Source of the DNA: Flammeovirga sp. SJP92
Lineage (GTDB): Bacteria; Bacteroidota; Bacteroidia; Cytophagales; Flammeovirgaceae
Length of the DNA: 64,000 nucleotides
NCBI RefSeq assembly: GCF_001583495.1
Contig: NZ_LQAQ01000093.1
Location: 186,001 to 250,000, forward strand
Direction: 5' to 3'
The notes beneath the pieces were generated by a model. That model was not told the origin of the DNA. It was given only the letters and a program-made list of their open reading frames with translations, and did no database searches. Both the position numbers and the translations under genes were made by a program. Position 1 is the first letter of the stretch, and each line of letters starts with the position of its first letter. Below are positions 56,186 to 64,000 of the stretch, one piece after another.

Positions 56186-56971
56186 ATGAAAAAGTTCATC
56201 ACTTCAATTGCTATTTTACTTTTAAGTTTAACGTCCTTATTTGCTCAAGATAAAAAAGGGCCTTCAGCAGAAGAATTAACCAAAGCCAACAACCCTTTAG
56301 CTGACCTTGTCGCTTTCAATATTCAACATTATGCTCGACCTGCTTTAAATGAAACTACGGGAGGAGCGGCAAATTCTACTTGGATGCGATTTGCAATGCC
56401 AACAGGTCGTGTATTATGGAGATTATCAGCTCCTTTGGAAACTCGATTTATCAATAATGAAACTACTAATTTTAGTAAATCAGGCCTAGGTGATATTGAC
56501 TTAACTGCTTTCTACTTAGGTGTAATGAAACCAAAAATCACTTTTGGATTTGGTCCATCAGCAAGTTTCAACACAGCAAGTGATGCTGCATTGGGTAGCG
56601 GAAAAAATACATTAGGTGCTGCCGCTGTTGTTTATGCCATCGCTAGTCCTCAATTCCAATATGGTGGATTAGTAACATGGAGAACAGACATCGGTGGTGA
56701 TCCAAGCCGTGATGGTGTGAACTTATTAGCAGTACAACCTTTCTACTTCTGGCAATTAGGTAAAGGGTTATACTTCAGAGGTGCACCAATCATGGCTTTT
56801 GATATGGAAACTGGTAACTATGCTGTTCCAATCGGCTTAGGTGTTGGTAAAGTTGTGAAACTAGATAAAACGGTTTTAAACTTCTTTGTTGAACCACAAC
56901 CAAGTGTTATCGTACACGGAGCAGGTCAACCTACATTCCAAGTTTATGGAGGATTGAATATGCAGTTCTAG
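56186..56971 (+). CDS. Outer-membrane barrel-like protein of unknown function
   Basis: The 261 residues have a signal peptide to residue 21 (LFAQ). The mature part alternates short amphipathic strands (TWMRFAMPTGRVLWRLSAPLETRF; LGDIDLTAFYLGVM; FGFGPSASFNTAS) and ends with an aromatic strand (QVYGGLNMQF), as expected for an outer-membrane barrel of the MetA-pathway/transporter-like type. It is the third gene of the cassette and may be a pore for a small substrate. The family assignment is an inference. Confidence 0.7.
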   Translation: MKKFITSIAILLLSLTSLFAQDKKGPSAEELTKANNPLADLVAFNIQHYARPALNETTGGAANSTWMRFAMPTGRVLWRLSAPLETRFINNETTNFSKSGLGDIDLTAFYLGVMKPKITFGFGPSASFNTASDAALGSGKNTLGAAAVVYAIASPQFQYGGLVTWRTDIGGDPSRDGVNLLAVQPFYFWQLGKGLYFRGAPIMAFDMETGNYAVPIGLGVGKVVKLDKTVLNFFVEPQPSVIVHGAGQPTFQVYGGLNMQF

Positions 56972-56991
56972 AAAAAAATAAATTATAAACG

Positions 56992-57022
56992 AAGAGGCTG
57001 TTCAAAATAAGAACAGCCTCTT
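56992..57022. terminator. Bidirectional terminator between barrel gene and GH115 gene
   Basis: Perfect 12-bp stem AAGAGGCTGTTC (56992-57003) with GAACAGCCTCTT (57011-57022), with T-rich sequence on both strands, between two convergent genes. Confidence 0.85.
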
Positions 57023-57046
57023 TCTTCGTAAAGAATCAACCAACTA

Positions 57047-59962
57047 TTATTTTATCTTTAAATCTTCTAATCTTGTTTCACCAGGTCCCAAATACGACTT
57101 CTTCAATCCTCCAAAATCCATCACTGCTTTATCCAATACCACCCCTGGATCTAAATAATAAATCTTCAACGTATGTTTTCCTGGCTTAGTGATATAATGA
57201 GAGGAAGTGTGAATAGAGGAATTTCTCCTTACATTATTTCTCCATCGATCACTGTCAATTTCTGCTCCCACATAAATTGTTTTTGGTGATTCATCATCTA
57301 CAGAAACTGCAAAGCGGTGCAATTGGAAACCATTGATAGGGTAAGTCGGTAATACGTAGGTGGAGATGTCAAATCGACCTGAATTGAACGTATAGAATTC
57401 GTATTCCACATGAGCGTATTTATCATTTCTAGCCCAATGACCTGCGGTTTTAGCATGATTATTATCGATGGTCAATGAGGCTCCTGTCACTCCCAGTCCT
57501 TGATTGACTACCCAACTGACCTCTTCTTTATTTACTTTTTGATGGTATTTCTCCAATGGAATCGAAATCACACCATTTTGCTCTACAAATACGCCTTGAA
57601 GACTATCTTGATTAATTTTGGTATCGAATGCCTTTACATAAATAATTTCCTCTTCCTCTCCGCTTGTGATACGAATGTTTCCCGTAGAATTAAATTTTAG
57701 TTTAGTCCAATCTACCGTCACTAAAATACGTTGCTCTAACGCCGTGGTTCCTGAAGTTTTACTCAGTTGAATCCAGTCTTCACTCACTTCAGCAGACCAT
57801 ATTAAAGGTACCCTGCCTTTATTAAAAACATCAATATAATAGGCTTCTTTATAATGTGAAGTAAATGTAGGCAGACACAAAAGTGTATTGATTCCGATGG
57901 AAGGTTCATTTTCTTCTACCATCACTCCTAACCCTGCCTTTTGAGCAATATCAATTTTAGTTGTTGGAGGTAGCTTCGCAAAAGTTGCTCCTGGTGATTG
58001 AATCTCTGAGATAATCCCTTTCCATTTTCCATCTAATAGTGCTCCATATTCATCTGTCAACCATTTTGTACTATCGTGATAGGCTTTGACTTCTGCTATC
58101 AGTTCATTTGTCCCCGAATACTGTAAAGAAGCATACCATCTGTTTTTATGAGCTAAAAGCAATTTATGATTCATAAAATGTGCTCCACGAACGGGATAAT
58201 AAACCAACTCAAAAAAGGCTTCTTGGTCTTTTTTCGGCATTAAACTTCTCAGCTTATTGGCACGATGACTTAATGCTTTAAATTCCGAAAGTCTTGACTC
58301 TGCTTCTCTATAATTAGTAAAACTGATATCCGTATCTTCAATTCTTTCTCTCCATCTTGAACTGGAAAACTCTTCTCCCCAACCCATAAATTCAGGTTTT
58401 CTTGTAAAATTGATTTGGTAATAATCATACATCAAGTCAGCACATTGTTTACCTAACTCTTCTCCAAAAATATCTTGATACCATTGGTACATATGATCAA
58501 AAACAGTCTCTCTTTTTATGGAGTTGACATCCCAAGCTAAATCAAGGAAAAATTGTGTATTGTATTCCGTTGGTTTGATATCACCCACATTTACCATCCA
58601 AACTCGATCCGCTTTATAATCATACGCTTTTTTCATTTCTTGATAAATCAATGCAGGATTAGTAGTACTCAACCATGTATATTCATGTGGATTTCCTAAG
58701 TAAGCGATATGATAATAGACACCACTCCCTCCAGACCTTTTCTGCTCCAAAGGATCGCTGAGCCTACGGATATAGCCATAATTATCGTCTACCCACATCA
58801 ACGTAATGTCATCAGGAACTTTTAAACCGTTGTTATAGAGATGAAGCACTTCAGCATAAGGCACAAATATTTGAGGAACTTCTTCTATTGACTTTCCTGT
58901 ATGCTTTGCCAAAATTGACCTTTGATCTTGGATCGCTTCTTCTACCAATTCTATTTTTCTTTCTACTGAAAAACCACCTTCCATAGCATGATCGTGAATA
59001 CCTCTGATACCTATTGTGTACAGATTTTCATAAGGTGCATTTTCAGAAACTCTTTGATCCAATACCTTACAGATTCCTTCTCGATTGGTGGCATAATTCC
59101 ACTCCCCCATGCTATTTTTATCCCATTCCGTGGCATTATTAAATAAAACAGGTTCGCAGTGAGAGGAACCCATCACAATTCCGTATTGATCAGCCACTAC
59201 TTTATTGTCGGCATATTTATTAAAGGCACCGGTACACTCATGCATTGCAGGCCAAAGGTAATTGGCTTTTAAGCGTAACAGCAATTCACATACTTTGGCA
59301 TAAGTCTTTGGTCCAATATCTCCTAACTCCTTTTCAAAGTTTTTAGCACTCCACGGATGCAATCCCCAATCTTCATCGTTGATAAAAATCCCTCTATATT
59401 TTACATCTGGCGATTTACTTTTAAATCCTTTATGATCGACGTAAAGTGATTTCTTTCTCTCTACAGCAACATCCGCCCACCAATACCAAGGTGACACTCC
59501 CATTTGTTTAGAGATTTCAAATACTCCGTAAGCTGTCCCTCTTCTATCACTCCCTGTAATCACTAATGCTTTTTTCTTTTTATACCAAGGATTAGAAATC
59601 ACTTGAATACTGTATTTTTCCCATTGATTAGTCAGCCCAACAGTATCGATTAAATTCTTTTCAACTAAGGCCGAGATCACTTTACTGTTATTTAGAGAGC
59701 CAATAATTATCACATTTTCTTTTGGGTATTTAGATGTGGTGACTCTGGGTATTTTACCACTTACTAATTGATAATCTTGAGTAAAATGTTTGACAGTCGT
59801 TTTTACAACCTCATGATCTTCTTGAGCAAATAGTATGGTAGGTATTTTTCCATTTTCGATTAATGGAAAAGCTGACGGATGATATTTTTCTGTAATAATA
59901 TTTTGAGCATTGACTTCAAAAATCAACAGTCCATAGATGAAAAAATAAAAAAGAGATTTCAT
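57047..59962 (-). CDS. GH115 family alpha-glucuronidase
   Basis: Predicted enzyme that removes (4-O-methyl-)glucuronic acid side chains from xylan. The 971 residues have a signal peptide to about 19, an N-terminal alpha/beta domain (VIIIGSLNNSKVI; VITGSDRRGTAYGVFEISKQMGVSPWYWWADV), and the catalytic barrel segment with KYRGIFINDEDWGLHPW, NYLWPAMHE, GIVMGSSHCEPV and GIRGIHDHAMEGG. A C-terminal beta region resembling the GH115 extra domain follows. No other xylan genes are visible. It is divergent from a TPR-HTH regulator that may control it. Confidence 0.9.
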   Translation of the reverse strand: MKSLFYFFIYGLLIFEVNAQNIITEKYHPSAFPLIENGKIPTILFAQEDHEVVKTTVKHFTQDYQLVSGKIPRVTTSKYPKENVIIIGSLNNSKVISALVEKNLIDTVGLTNQWEKYSIQVISNPWYKKKKALVITGSDRRGTAYGVFEISKQMGVSPWYWWADVAVERKKSLYVDHKGFKSKSPDVKYRGIFINDEDWGLHPWSAKNFEKELGDIGPKTYAKVCELLLRLKANYLWPAMHECTGAFNKYADNKVVADQYGIVMGSSHCEPVLFNNATEWDKNSMGEWNYATNREGICKVLDQRVSENAPYENLYTIGIRGIHDHAMEGGFSVERKIELVEEAIQDQRSILAKHTGKSIEEVPQIFVPYAEVLHLYNNGLKVPDDITLMWVDDNYGYIRRLSDPLEQKRSGGSGVYYHIAYLGNPHEYTWLSTTNPALIYQEMKKAYDYKADRVWMVNVGDIKPTEYNTQFFLDLAWDVNSIKRETVFDHMYQWYQDIFGEELGKQCADLMYDYYQINFTRKPEFMGWGEEFSSSRWRERIEDTDISFTNYREAESRLSEFKALSHRANKLRSLMPKKDQEAFFELVYYPVRGAHFMNHKLLLAHKNRWYASLQYSGTNELIAEVKAYHDSTKWLTDEYGALLDGKWKGIISEIQSPGATFAKLPPTTKIDIAQKAGLGVMVEENEPSIGINTLLCLPTFTSHYKEAYYIDVFNKGRVPLIWSAEVSEDWIQLSKTSGTTALEQRILVTVDWTKLKFNSTGNIRITSGEEEEIIYVKAFDTKINQDSLQGVFVEQNGVISIPLEKYHQKVNKEEVSWVVNQGLGVTGASLTIDNNHAKTAGHWARNDKYAHVEYEFYTFNSGRFDISTYVLPTYPINGFQLHRFAVSVDDESPKTIYVGAEIDSDRWRNNVRRNSSIHTSSHYITKPGKHTLKIYYLDPGVVLDKAVMDFGGLKKSYLGPGETRLEDLKIK

Positions 59963-60103
59963 GGTTTTACGTGTTCTTTACATAAGTAATAATTCCACCT
60001 AAAGATCCTCTGAAAGACTTTTTTATTCAAAAAACGGGGTCATTCAAAAATTATACAAAGACACAAAAATTTATTTCACCGCATCTCTTCACCTGTTTAT
60101 ATA

Positions 60104-60146
60104 TTCAGTAAAAGGGAAAAATTTATCAGTTTAATTAAATACTGAA
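60104..60146 (+). promoter_or_regulatory. Inverted repeat at the TPR-HTH regulator start
   Basis: TTCAGTA (60104-60110) and TACTGAA (60140-60146) flank 29 bases and end one base before the ATG. It could be a site for autoregulation, or a hairpin masking the start. A half-match to the palindrome of the 52-56 kb cassette (AGGGAAA) lies inside at about 60112. Confidence 0.4.
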
Positions 60147-60147
60147 A

Positions 60148-61758
60148 ATGAAGAGATTACTTATCATTACTGGGGTGCTTTTTTATCTTATTCTTCAAAC
60201 TAACACTTCTTTGAAAGCACAAGAAGACAGTATTTCACATTATATTCAATTATACAATACGGTCATTCAGCATGATTCTGCAAAAATAAAGGAACTTCAA
60301 AATTGCTATGATCATTTTACTTCAAAAAAAGACTCTTCATGGATGATCAAGGCCCTATTAGGACTCTCTGACCACAATGCTCGAAAAGGAAATTACAGTG
60401 ATAGCTATACTCATATTTGGAAAGCCCAAGATCTTGCTGAACAGTACAATCATTTCACTTTACTCTATGAAGTCCACAAACACATTGCTCGCCTTTATAA
60501 TGTTTTTGACAAGAATGAGGAAGCTTTTTTTCATGAAAAACAGATGCTTCAATTTGCAAAGCTAGCGGTTGAAAAAGGTGAATTAACGCCAAAAGCAATC
60601 ATCTCCTGTTACTATAATTTCACGCTACATTATCGTATTGAACGCGATTATCAAAAAGCATTTCATTACTTGGATACCTGCTATACACTAGCGGAACAAA
60701 TGAAATATACAGAGAAGCAGAAAGTTTATTTAGATACGGAAAAAGGAAATATTCTTATGCTTCAAGGTAAAATAAATGAAGCCCTTCCCATCCTACTAAA
60801 AGCAAAAGAACACTTTGAGCGGTTTAATCCATTTTACCTTACCATCATTTATTATTACTTGGGCAGTGCCTATATAAAACTCGAAAAGTGGCCGATGGCA
60901 GAAAATTATTTTAGAAAAGCTTTGAGAAATATTGAAGTCAGACATGCTCATTACGACACCAAAGCAGAATGCTTAAAACTATTGGCTTTTACATTAAATA
61001 AACAACAGCAATACAAAGAAGCCTATCAATTAATGAATGAATCCAAGGAAGTAAATGATCAACTCTTCAGTGCAAAGAGTAATCAGAATGCTGGACTTTT
61101 AGATATTAAGAATAACTATTTAGAGAAATTAAAAGAAAGAGATCAAGCCTTACTTCAAACTGAAAATGAACTTGCTCACCAGAAAGCAAAAAGTCTTCAA
61201 TATTCTATCCTTTTTGTAGTGGTCATTGCTTTTTTTATCATCATTCTTCTAATCATACATTCAAGACAGAAACAACAAAAATTTAAGGTTGAAAGGGAAA
61301 AGCAACAGCTTGAAGCGATGCATCAGGAAGAAAAAAATAAGGCTTTATTTGAAATCAAAAATAAAGAACTGACTTCTTTTACATTACAGTTAATTGACAA
61401 AGAATCACTCCTCAATGAATTAATGAGTGCAATCAAAATACATGCTTCGGAAAATAAAGCTTTAATAAAGTTGGTGAAATTGAATACCAAACATCGTATT
61501 CAATTGTGGAATGAATTTGACCGACGATTTATTGATGTAAATAAAAATTTTTATGATAACCTTAAAAGTAAATTCCCTGAACTAACTTCTACTGAATTGA
61601 AGCATTGTGCTCTTATAAAATTACATTTCTCGGCTAAAGAAATGGCACAATTACTTAATATTTCAATCAATGGCGTCAATACTTCGAGGTATAGAATTCG
61701 AAAAAAACTGAAGCTTGAAAGAGAAGAGAGCTTATCAAATGTAATTGACCGGTATTAG
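60148..61758 (+). CDS. Membrane TPR regulator with C-terminal HTH
   Basis: The 536 residues have a signal peptide (about 1-24), TPR repeats at about 55-320, a coiled coil, one membrane helix at about 350-375, a second coiled coil, and a C-terminal winged or LuxR-like DNA-binding domain at about 470-536 (LTSTELKHCALIKLHFSAKEMAQLLNISINGVNTSRYRIRKKLK). Such proteins sense through the periplasm and bind DNA at the membrane without phosphorelay. The GH115 gene is its divergent neighbour and a likely target. Its stop overlaps the recG stop by 4 bases. Confidence 0.88.
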   Translation: MKRLLIITGVLFYLILQTNTSLKAQEDSISHYIQLYNTVIQHDSAKIKELQNCYDHFTSKKDSSWMIKALLGLSDHNARKGNYSDSYTHIWKAQDLAEQYNHFTLLYEVHKHIARLYNVFDKNEEAFFHEKQMLQFAKLAVEKGELTPKAIISCYYNFTLHYRIERDYQKAFHYLDTCYTLAEQMKYTEKQKVYLDTEKGNILMLQGKINEALPILLKAKEHFERFNPFYLTIIYYYLGSAYIKLEKWPMAENYFRKALRNIEVRHAHYDTKAECLKLLAFTLNKQQQYKEAYQLMNESKEVNDQLFSAKSNQNAGLLDIKNNYLEKLKERDQALLQTENELAHQKAKSLQYSILFVVVIAFFIIILLIIHSRQKQQKFKVEREKQQLEAMHQEEKNKALFEIKNKELTSFTLQLIDKESLLNELMSAIKIHASENKALIKLVKLNTKHRIQLWNEFDRRFIDVNKNFYDNLKSKFPELTSTELKHCALIKLHFSAKEMAQLLNISINGVNTSRYRIRKKLKLEREESLSNVIDRY

Positions 61759-63860
61759 CTGATCCTACTCCAGTTCGTTACAGATTTTTTCACCAAGAGT
61801 GACTGCTGATGTTTGATAATCCCATGTTCTTCCTTTGCTAAGTCAGGATCTTCATCAATCAATTTCTCTGCAATTCCTCTCACATATTGCAATAAAGCAG
61901 CATCTTGACCAATATCTGCGTGACGTAAATCCAAGACACCACTTTGCTGAGTGCCTTCAATATCTCCAGGGCCTCTCAACTTTAAATCTGCATCGGCAAT
62001 TTTAAAACCATCTGTTGTATCTACCATCGTTTGAATACGGACTTTTCCATCTTTAGAAAGCTTATCACCTGTCATCAAAACACAATAAGACTGCTCTGCC
62101 CCTCTACCAACACGACCTCTTAATTGATGCAACTGTGCTAAACCAAATTTCTCAGCATTTTCGATAATCATAATAGAGGCATTCGGGACATTTACACCTA
62201 CTTCAATTACAGTAGTGGCTACCATAATATGGGTTTTACCATCGGCGAAACGTTGCATCTCAGCATCCTTGTCAGCGGGTTTCATTCTGCCATGCACAAT
62301 GCTGACTTTATATTCAGGAAAGGCTCTTGATACTGCTTCGTAACCTTCTTCTAGGTTTTTATAATCCAAAGTTTCTGATTCCTCAATTAATGGGTAAACG
62401 ATATAAGCTTGACGACCTAATTCTATTTGCTCTTTCATAAAGCCAAATACTCTCAGTCTCCCTTTTTCAAACTTATGCCAAGTGATAATCGGTTTACGCC
62501 CTGCCGGTAATTCGTCAATAATAGACACCTCCAAATCACCATAAACGGTCATTGCCAACGTTCTTGGAATAGGTGTCGCCGTCATCACCAACATATGAGG
62601 CTTGGCTTTACTTTTCTTTTTCCAAAGCGCCGCTCTTTGTGCTACACCGAAACGGTGCTGTTCATCAATCACACAAAGTCCAAGATTATAAAAGTCTACT
62701 TTATCTTCAATTAAAGCATGAGTACCTACAATAATTTTCAAAGAGCCATCTCTCAATGTCTCATCTATCACTCTTCTTTCCTTGGTTTTAGAGGAACCTG
62801 TCAGCAATGCAATCGTTACTCCCATCTCATCTGCAAAAGGCTTCAACCCATTATAATGTTGTTGAGATAAAATTTCTGTAGGCGCCATCAACGCTGATTG
62901 AGCATCATTATCGAGTGCCATCAACATACACATAAAAGCAACGATGGTTTTACCACTTCCCACGTCTCCTTGTAGTAAACGATTCATCTGATAGCCACTT
63001 CGCATGTCATTATAAATCTCTCTTACTACCCTTTTTTGTGCCCCTGTAAGGTCAAAAGGTAATTGTTCTTTATAAAAAAGGTTGAATGTTGGGATTTTCT
63101 CAAAAATCTGCCCTCTAAATTTATCTGTCCTTTTCCCTGCCTTTGATGCTATTATTTTTAACTGCAGAAAAAAGAGTTCTTCAAATTTTAAACGATACGA
63201 TGCTTGTGCTAAAGTTTCAGGTGATTTTGGAAAATGTGTCCAAGCAACCGCTAATCCTTTTGATATTAAATCATTTTCCTTGATAAGGTATTCCGGCAAT
63301 GTTTCAGAAATAGAACGGTACACATTTTCAAGCAAAGTCCTCGTCAACTTCGCCAGCATTTTAGAGTCCATTCCCTTATTTTTCATTTTCTCAGTGGTAT
63401 GATAAACAGGCACTAAACCACCTTTCTGCGTACGGGGTATTGAAGGATCGTATTCATCTAGTTCAGGATGTGAAAAAGACATTTTGGCACCAAATCGTTG
63501 AGGCTTTCCATAAAGGACATACCACTTCCCTACCGTCAATTTCTTTTCAATCCATTTCGCTCCTCTAAACCACACCAATTCAATCTCACCAGTTTCATCT
63601 GAAAAAGAGGCTACCAACCTTTTAGACCTTCCTTCTCCAACTGTATTCTTAAATGTTAGCCGACCTATTATTTGTACGGCTGTAGTATCATTGATTACTT
63701 CATCGACTTTGTAAAACCTTGTTCTATCCTCATGACGGAAAGGGTACTGCTCCAATAAATCGCCGAAAGTGTATACACCCAACTCTTTATTGAGAATCTC
63801 TGCCCTAACAGTCCCTACTCCTTTTAGATATTCAATTTTTGTATCAAAGATATTATTCAC
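61755..63860 (-). CDS. recG: RecG, ATP-dependent DNA helicase
   Basis: Superfamily 2 helicase that remodels stalled replication forks and Holliday junctions. The 701 residues include the N-terminal wedge/OB domain (VQIIGRLTFKNTVGEGRSKRL), Walker A GDVGSGKT near 297-304, the DEQH box (CVIDEQHRFG) near 398, motif III (MTATPIPRTLAMT), and the C-terminal helicase motifs with VATTVIEVGVNVPNA and QLRGRVGRG. Length and order are normal. It converges on the TPR-HTH gene. Confidence 0.97.
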   Translation of the reverse strand: MNNIFDTKIEYLKGVGTVRAEILNKELGVYTFGDLLEQYPFRHEDRTRFYKVDEVINDTTAVQIIGRLTFKNTVGEGRSKRLVASFSDETGEIELVWFRGAKWIEKKLTVGKWYVLYGKPQRFGAKMSFSHPELDEYDPSIPRTQKGGLVPVYHTTEKMKNKGMDSKMLAKLTRTLLENVYRSISETLPEYLIKENDLISKGLAVAWTHFPKSPETLAQASYRLKFEELFFLQLKIIASKAGKRTDKFRGQIFEKIPTFNLFYKEQLPFDLTGAQKRVVREIYNDMRSGYQMNRLLQGDVGSGKTIVAFMCMLMALDNDAQSALMAPTEILSQQHYNGLKPFADEMGVTIALLTGSSKTKERRVIDETLRDGSLKIIVGTHALIEDKVDFYNLGLCVIDEQHRFGVAQRAALWKKKSKAKPHMLVMTATPIPRTLAMTVYGDLEVSIIDELPAGRKPIITWHKFEKGRLRVFGFMKEQIELGRQAYIVYPLIEESETLDYKNLEEGYEAVSRAFPEYKVSIVHGRMKPADKDAEMQRFADGKTHIMVATTVIEVGVNVPNASIMIIENAEKFGLAQLHQLRGRVGRGAEQSYCVLMTGDKLSKDGKVRIQTMVDTTDGFKIADADLKLRGPGDIEGTQQSGVLDLRHADIGQDAALLQYVRGIAEKLIDEDPDLAKEEHGIIKHQQSLLVKKSVTNWSRIS

Positions 63861-64000
63861 TTGCTTCCTCTAGGTTTCCTTAAAATTATTATCAGTCAAC
63901 AGCTCGAAATTAGTAGATTATTGCGAGAATATGTTAATTTTAAAAAACGCTTTTTTATTAAATCATTATTCTGCCGTTTACAATGCGATTATTACTCATC
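63861..64000. other. Upstream of recG; no feature seen
   Basis: AT-rich, with no ORF and no clear promoter box. The recG promoter should lie here. Confidence 0.3.

Overview
The window looks like the chromosome of a Bacteroidota bacterium, most likely a marine member of the Cytophagales close to Flammeovirga (the phylum is well supported; the lineage is an inference). The evidence is a SusC/SusD pair, three type IX secretion genes (porQ, porV, porU), promoter boxes of the Bacteroidota TAnnTTTG type, a cysteine-free L36, low G+C, and envelope lipoproteins with Bacteroidota-style signals. No phage, transposase, integrase or CRISPR array was seen.

Layout. 1-5 kb: end of a SusC/SusD nutrient-uptake operon, with the start of a third secreted protein cut by the window edge. 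5-9 kb: hslU, porQ and a zinc M16 protease on the minus strand. 9-20 kb (plus): ruvB, a TPR/SpoIIE-type phosphatase, glpK, and a three-gene RND efflux operon. 20-29 kb (minus): a sulfotransferase, a second M16 protein without zinc ligands, porV, porU and carA. 29.6-41 kb (minus): the ribosomal spc/alpha cluster from rplP to rplQ with secY, map, infA and rpoA. 41-44 kb: a phytase-esterase-like propeller, a beta-helix lipoprotein and a lone nuoA. 44-47 kb: sdaA, a small ORF, mazG and a SprT-like protein. 47.4-48.4 kb: seven tandem tRNA-Phe genes and a tRNA-Ser. 48.5-52.4 kb: a TPR/PAS histidine kinase converging on a LuxR-type response regulator, and a SMI1/KNR4 protein. 52.6-57 kb: three secreted proteins (DUF1254/DUF1214 lipoprotein, propeller-like protein, barrel-like protein), each behind the same palindromic promoter element. 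57-62 kb: a GH115 alpha-glucuronidase divergent from a membrane TPR-HTH regulator. 62-64 kb: recG.

How the parts connect. PorU and PorV act together as the sortase and shuttle of type IX secretion, and porQ lies 16 kb away. Each of the two M16 genes sits beside one of these loci. The ribosomal cluster is in conserved order but starts abruptly at rplP, with rpsC and the rest of the S10 operon absent. It carries its own rplP promoter, a second internal promoter before rpmJ, and several hairpins that look regulatory.

The least explained items are: the three-gene cassette at 52.6-57 kb controlled by the palindrome AGGGAAACCCT; the seven-copy tRNA-Phe array with two alternating spacer types; an exact 90-bp duplication of the end of rplE; a possible small RNA near 21.8 kb; and a phosphatase gene whose signal peptide is open upstream but has no ATG. 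All functional statements rest on motif recognition and gene order; no database search was run.
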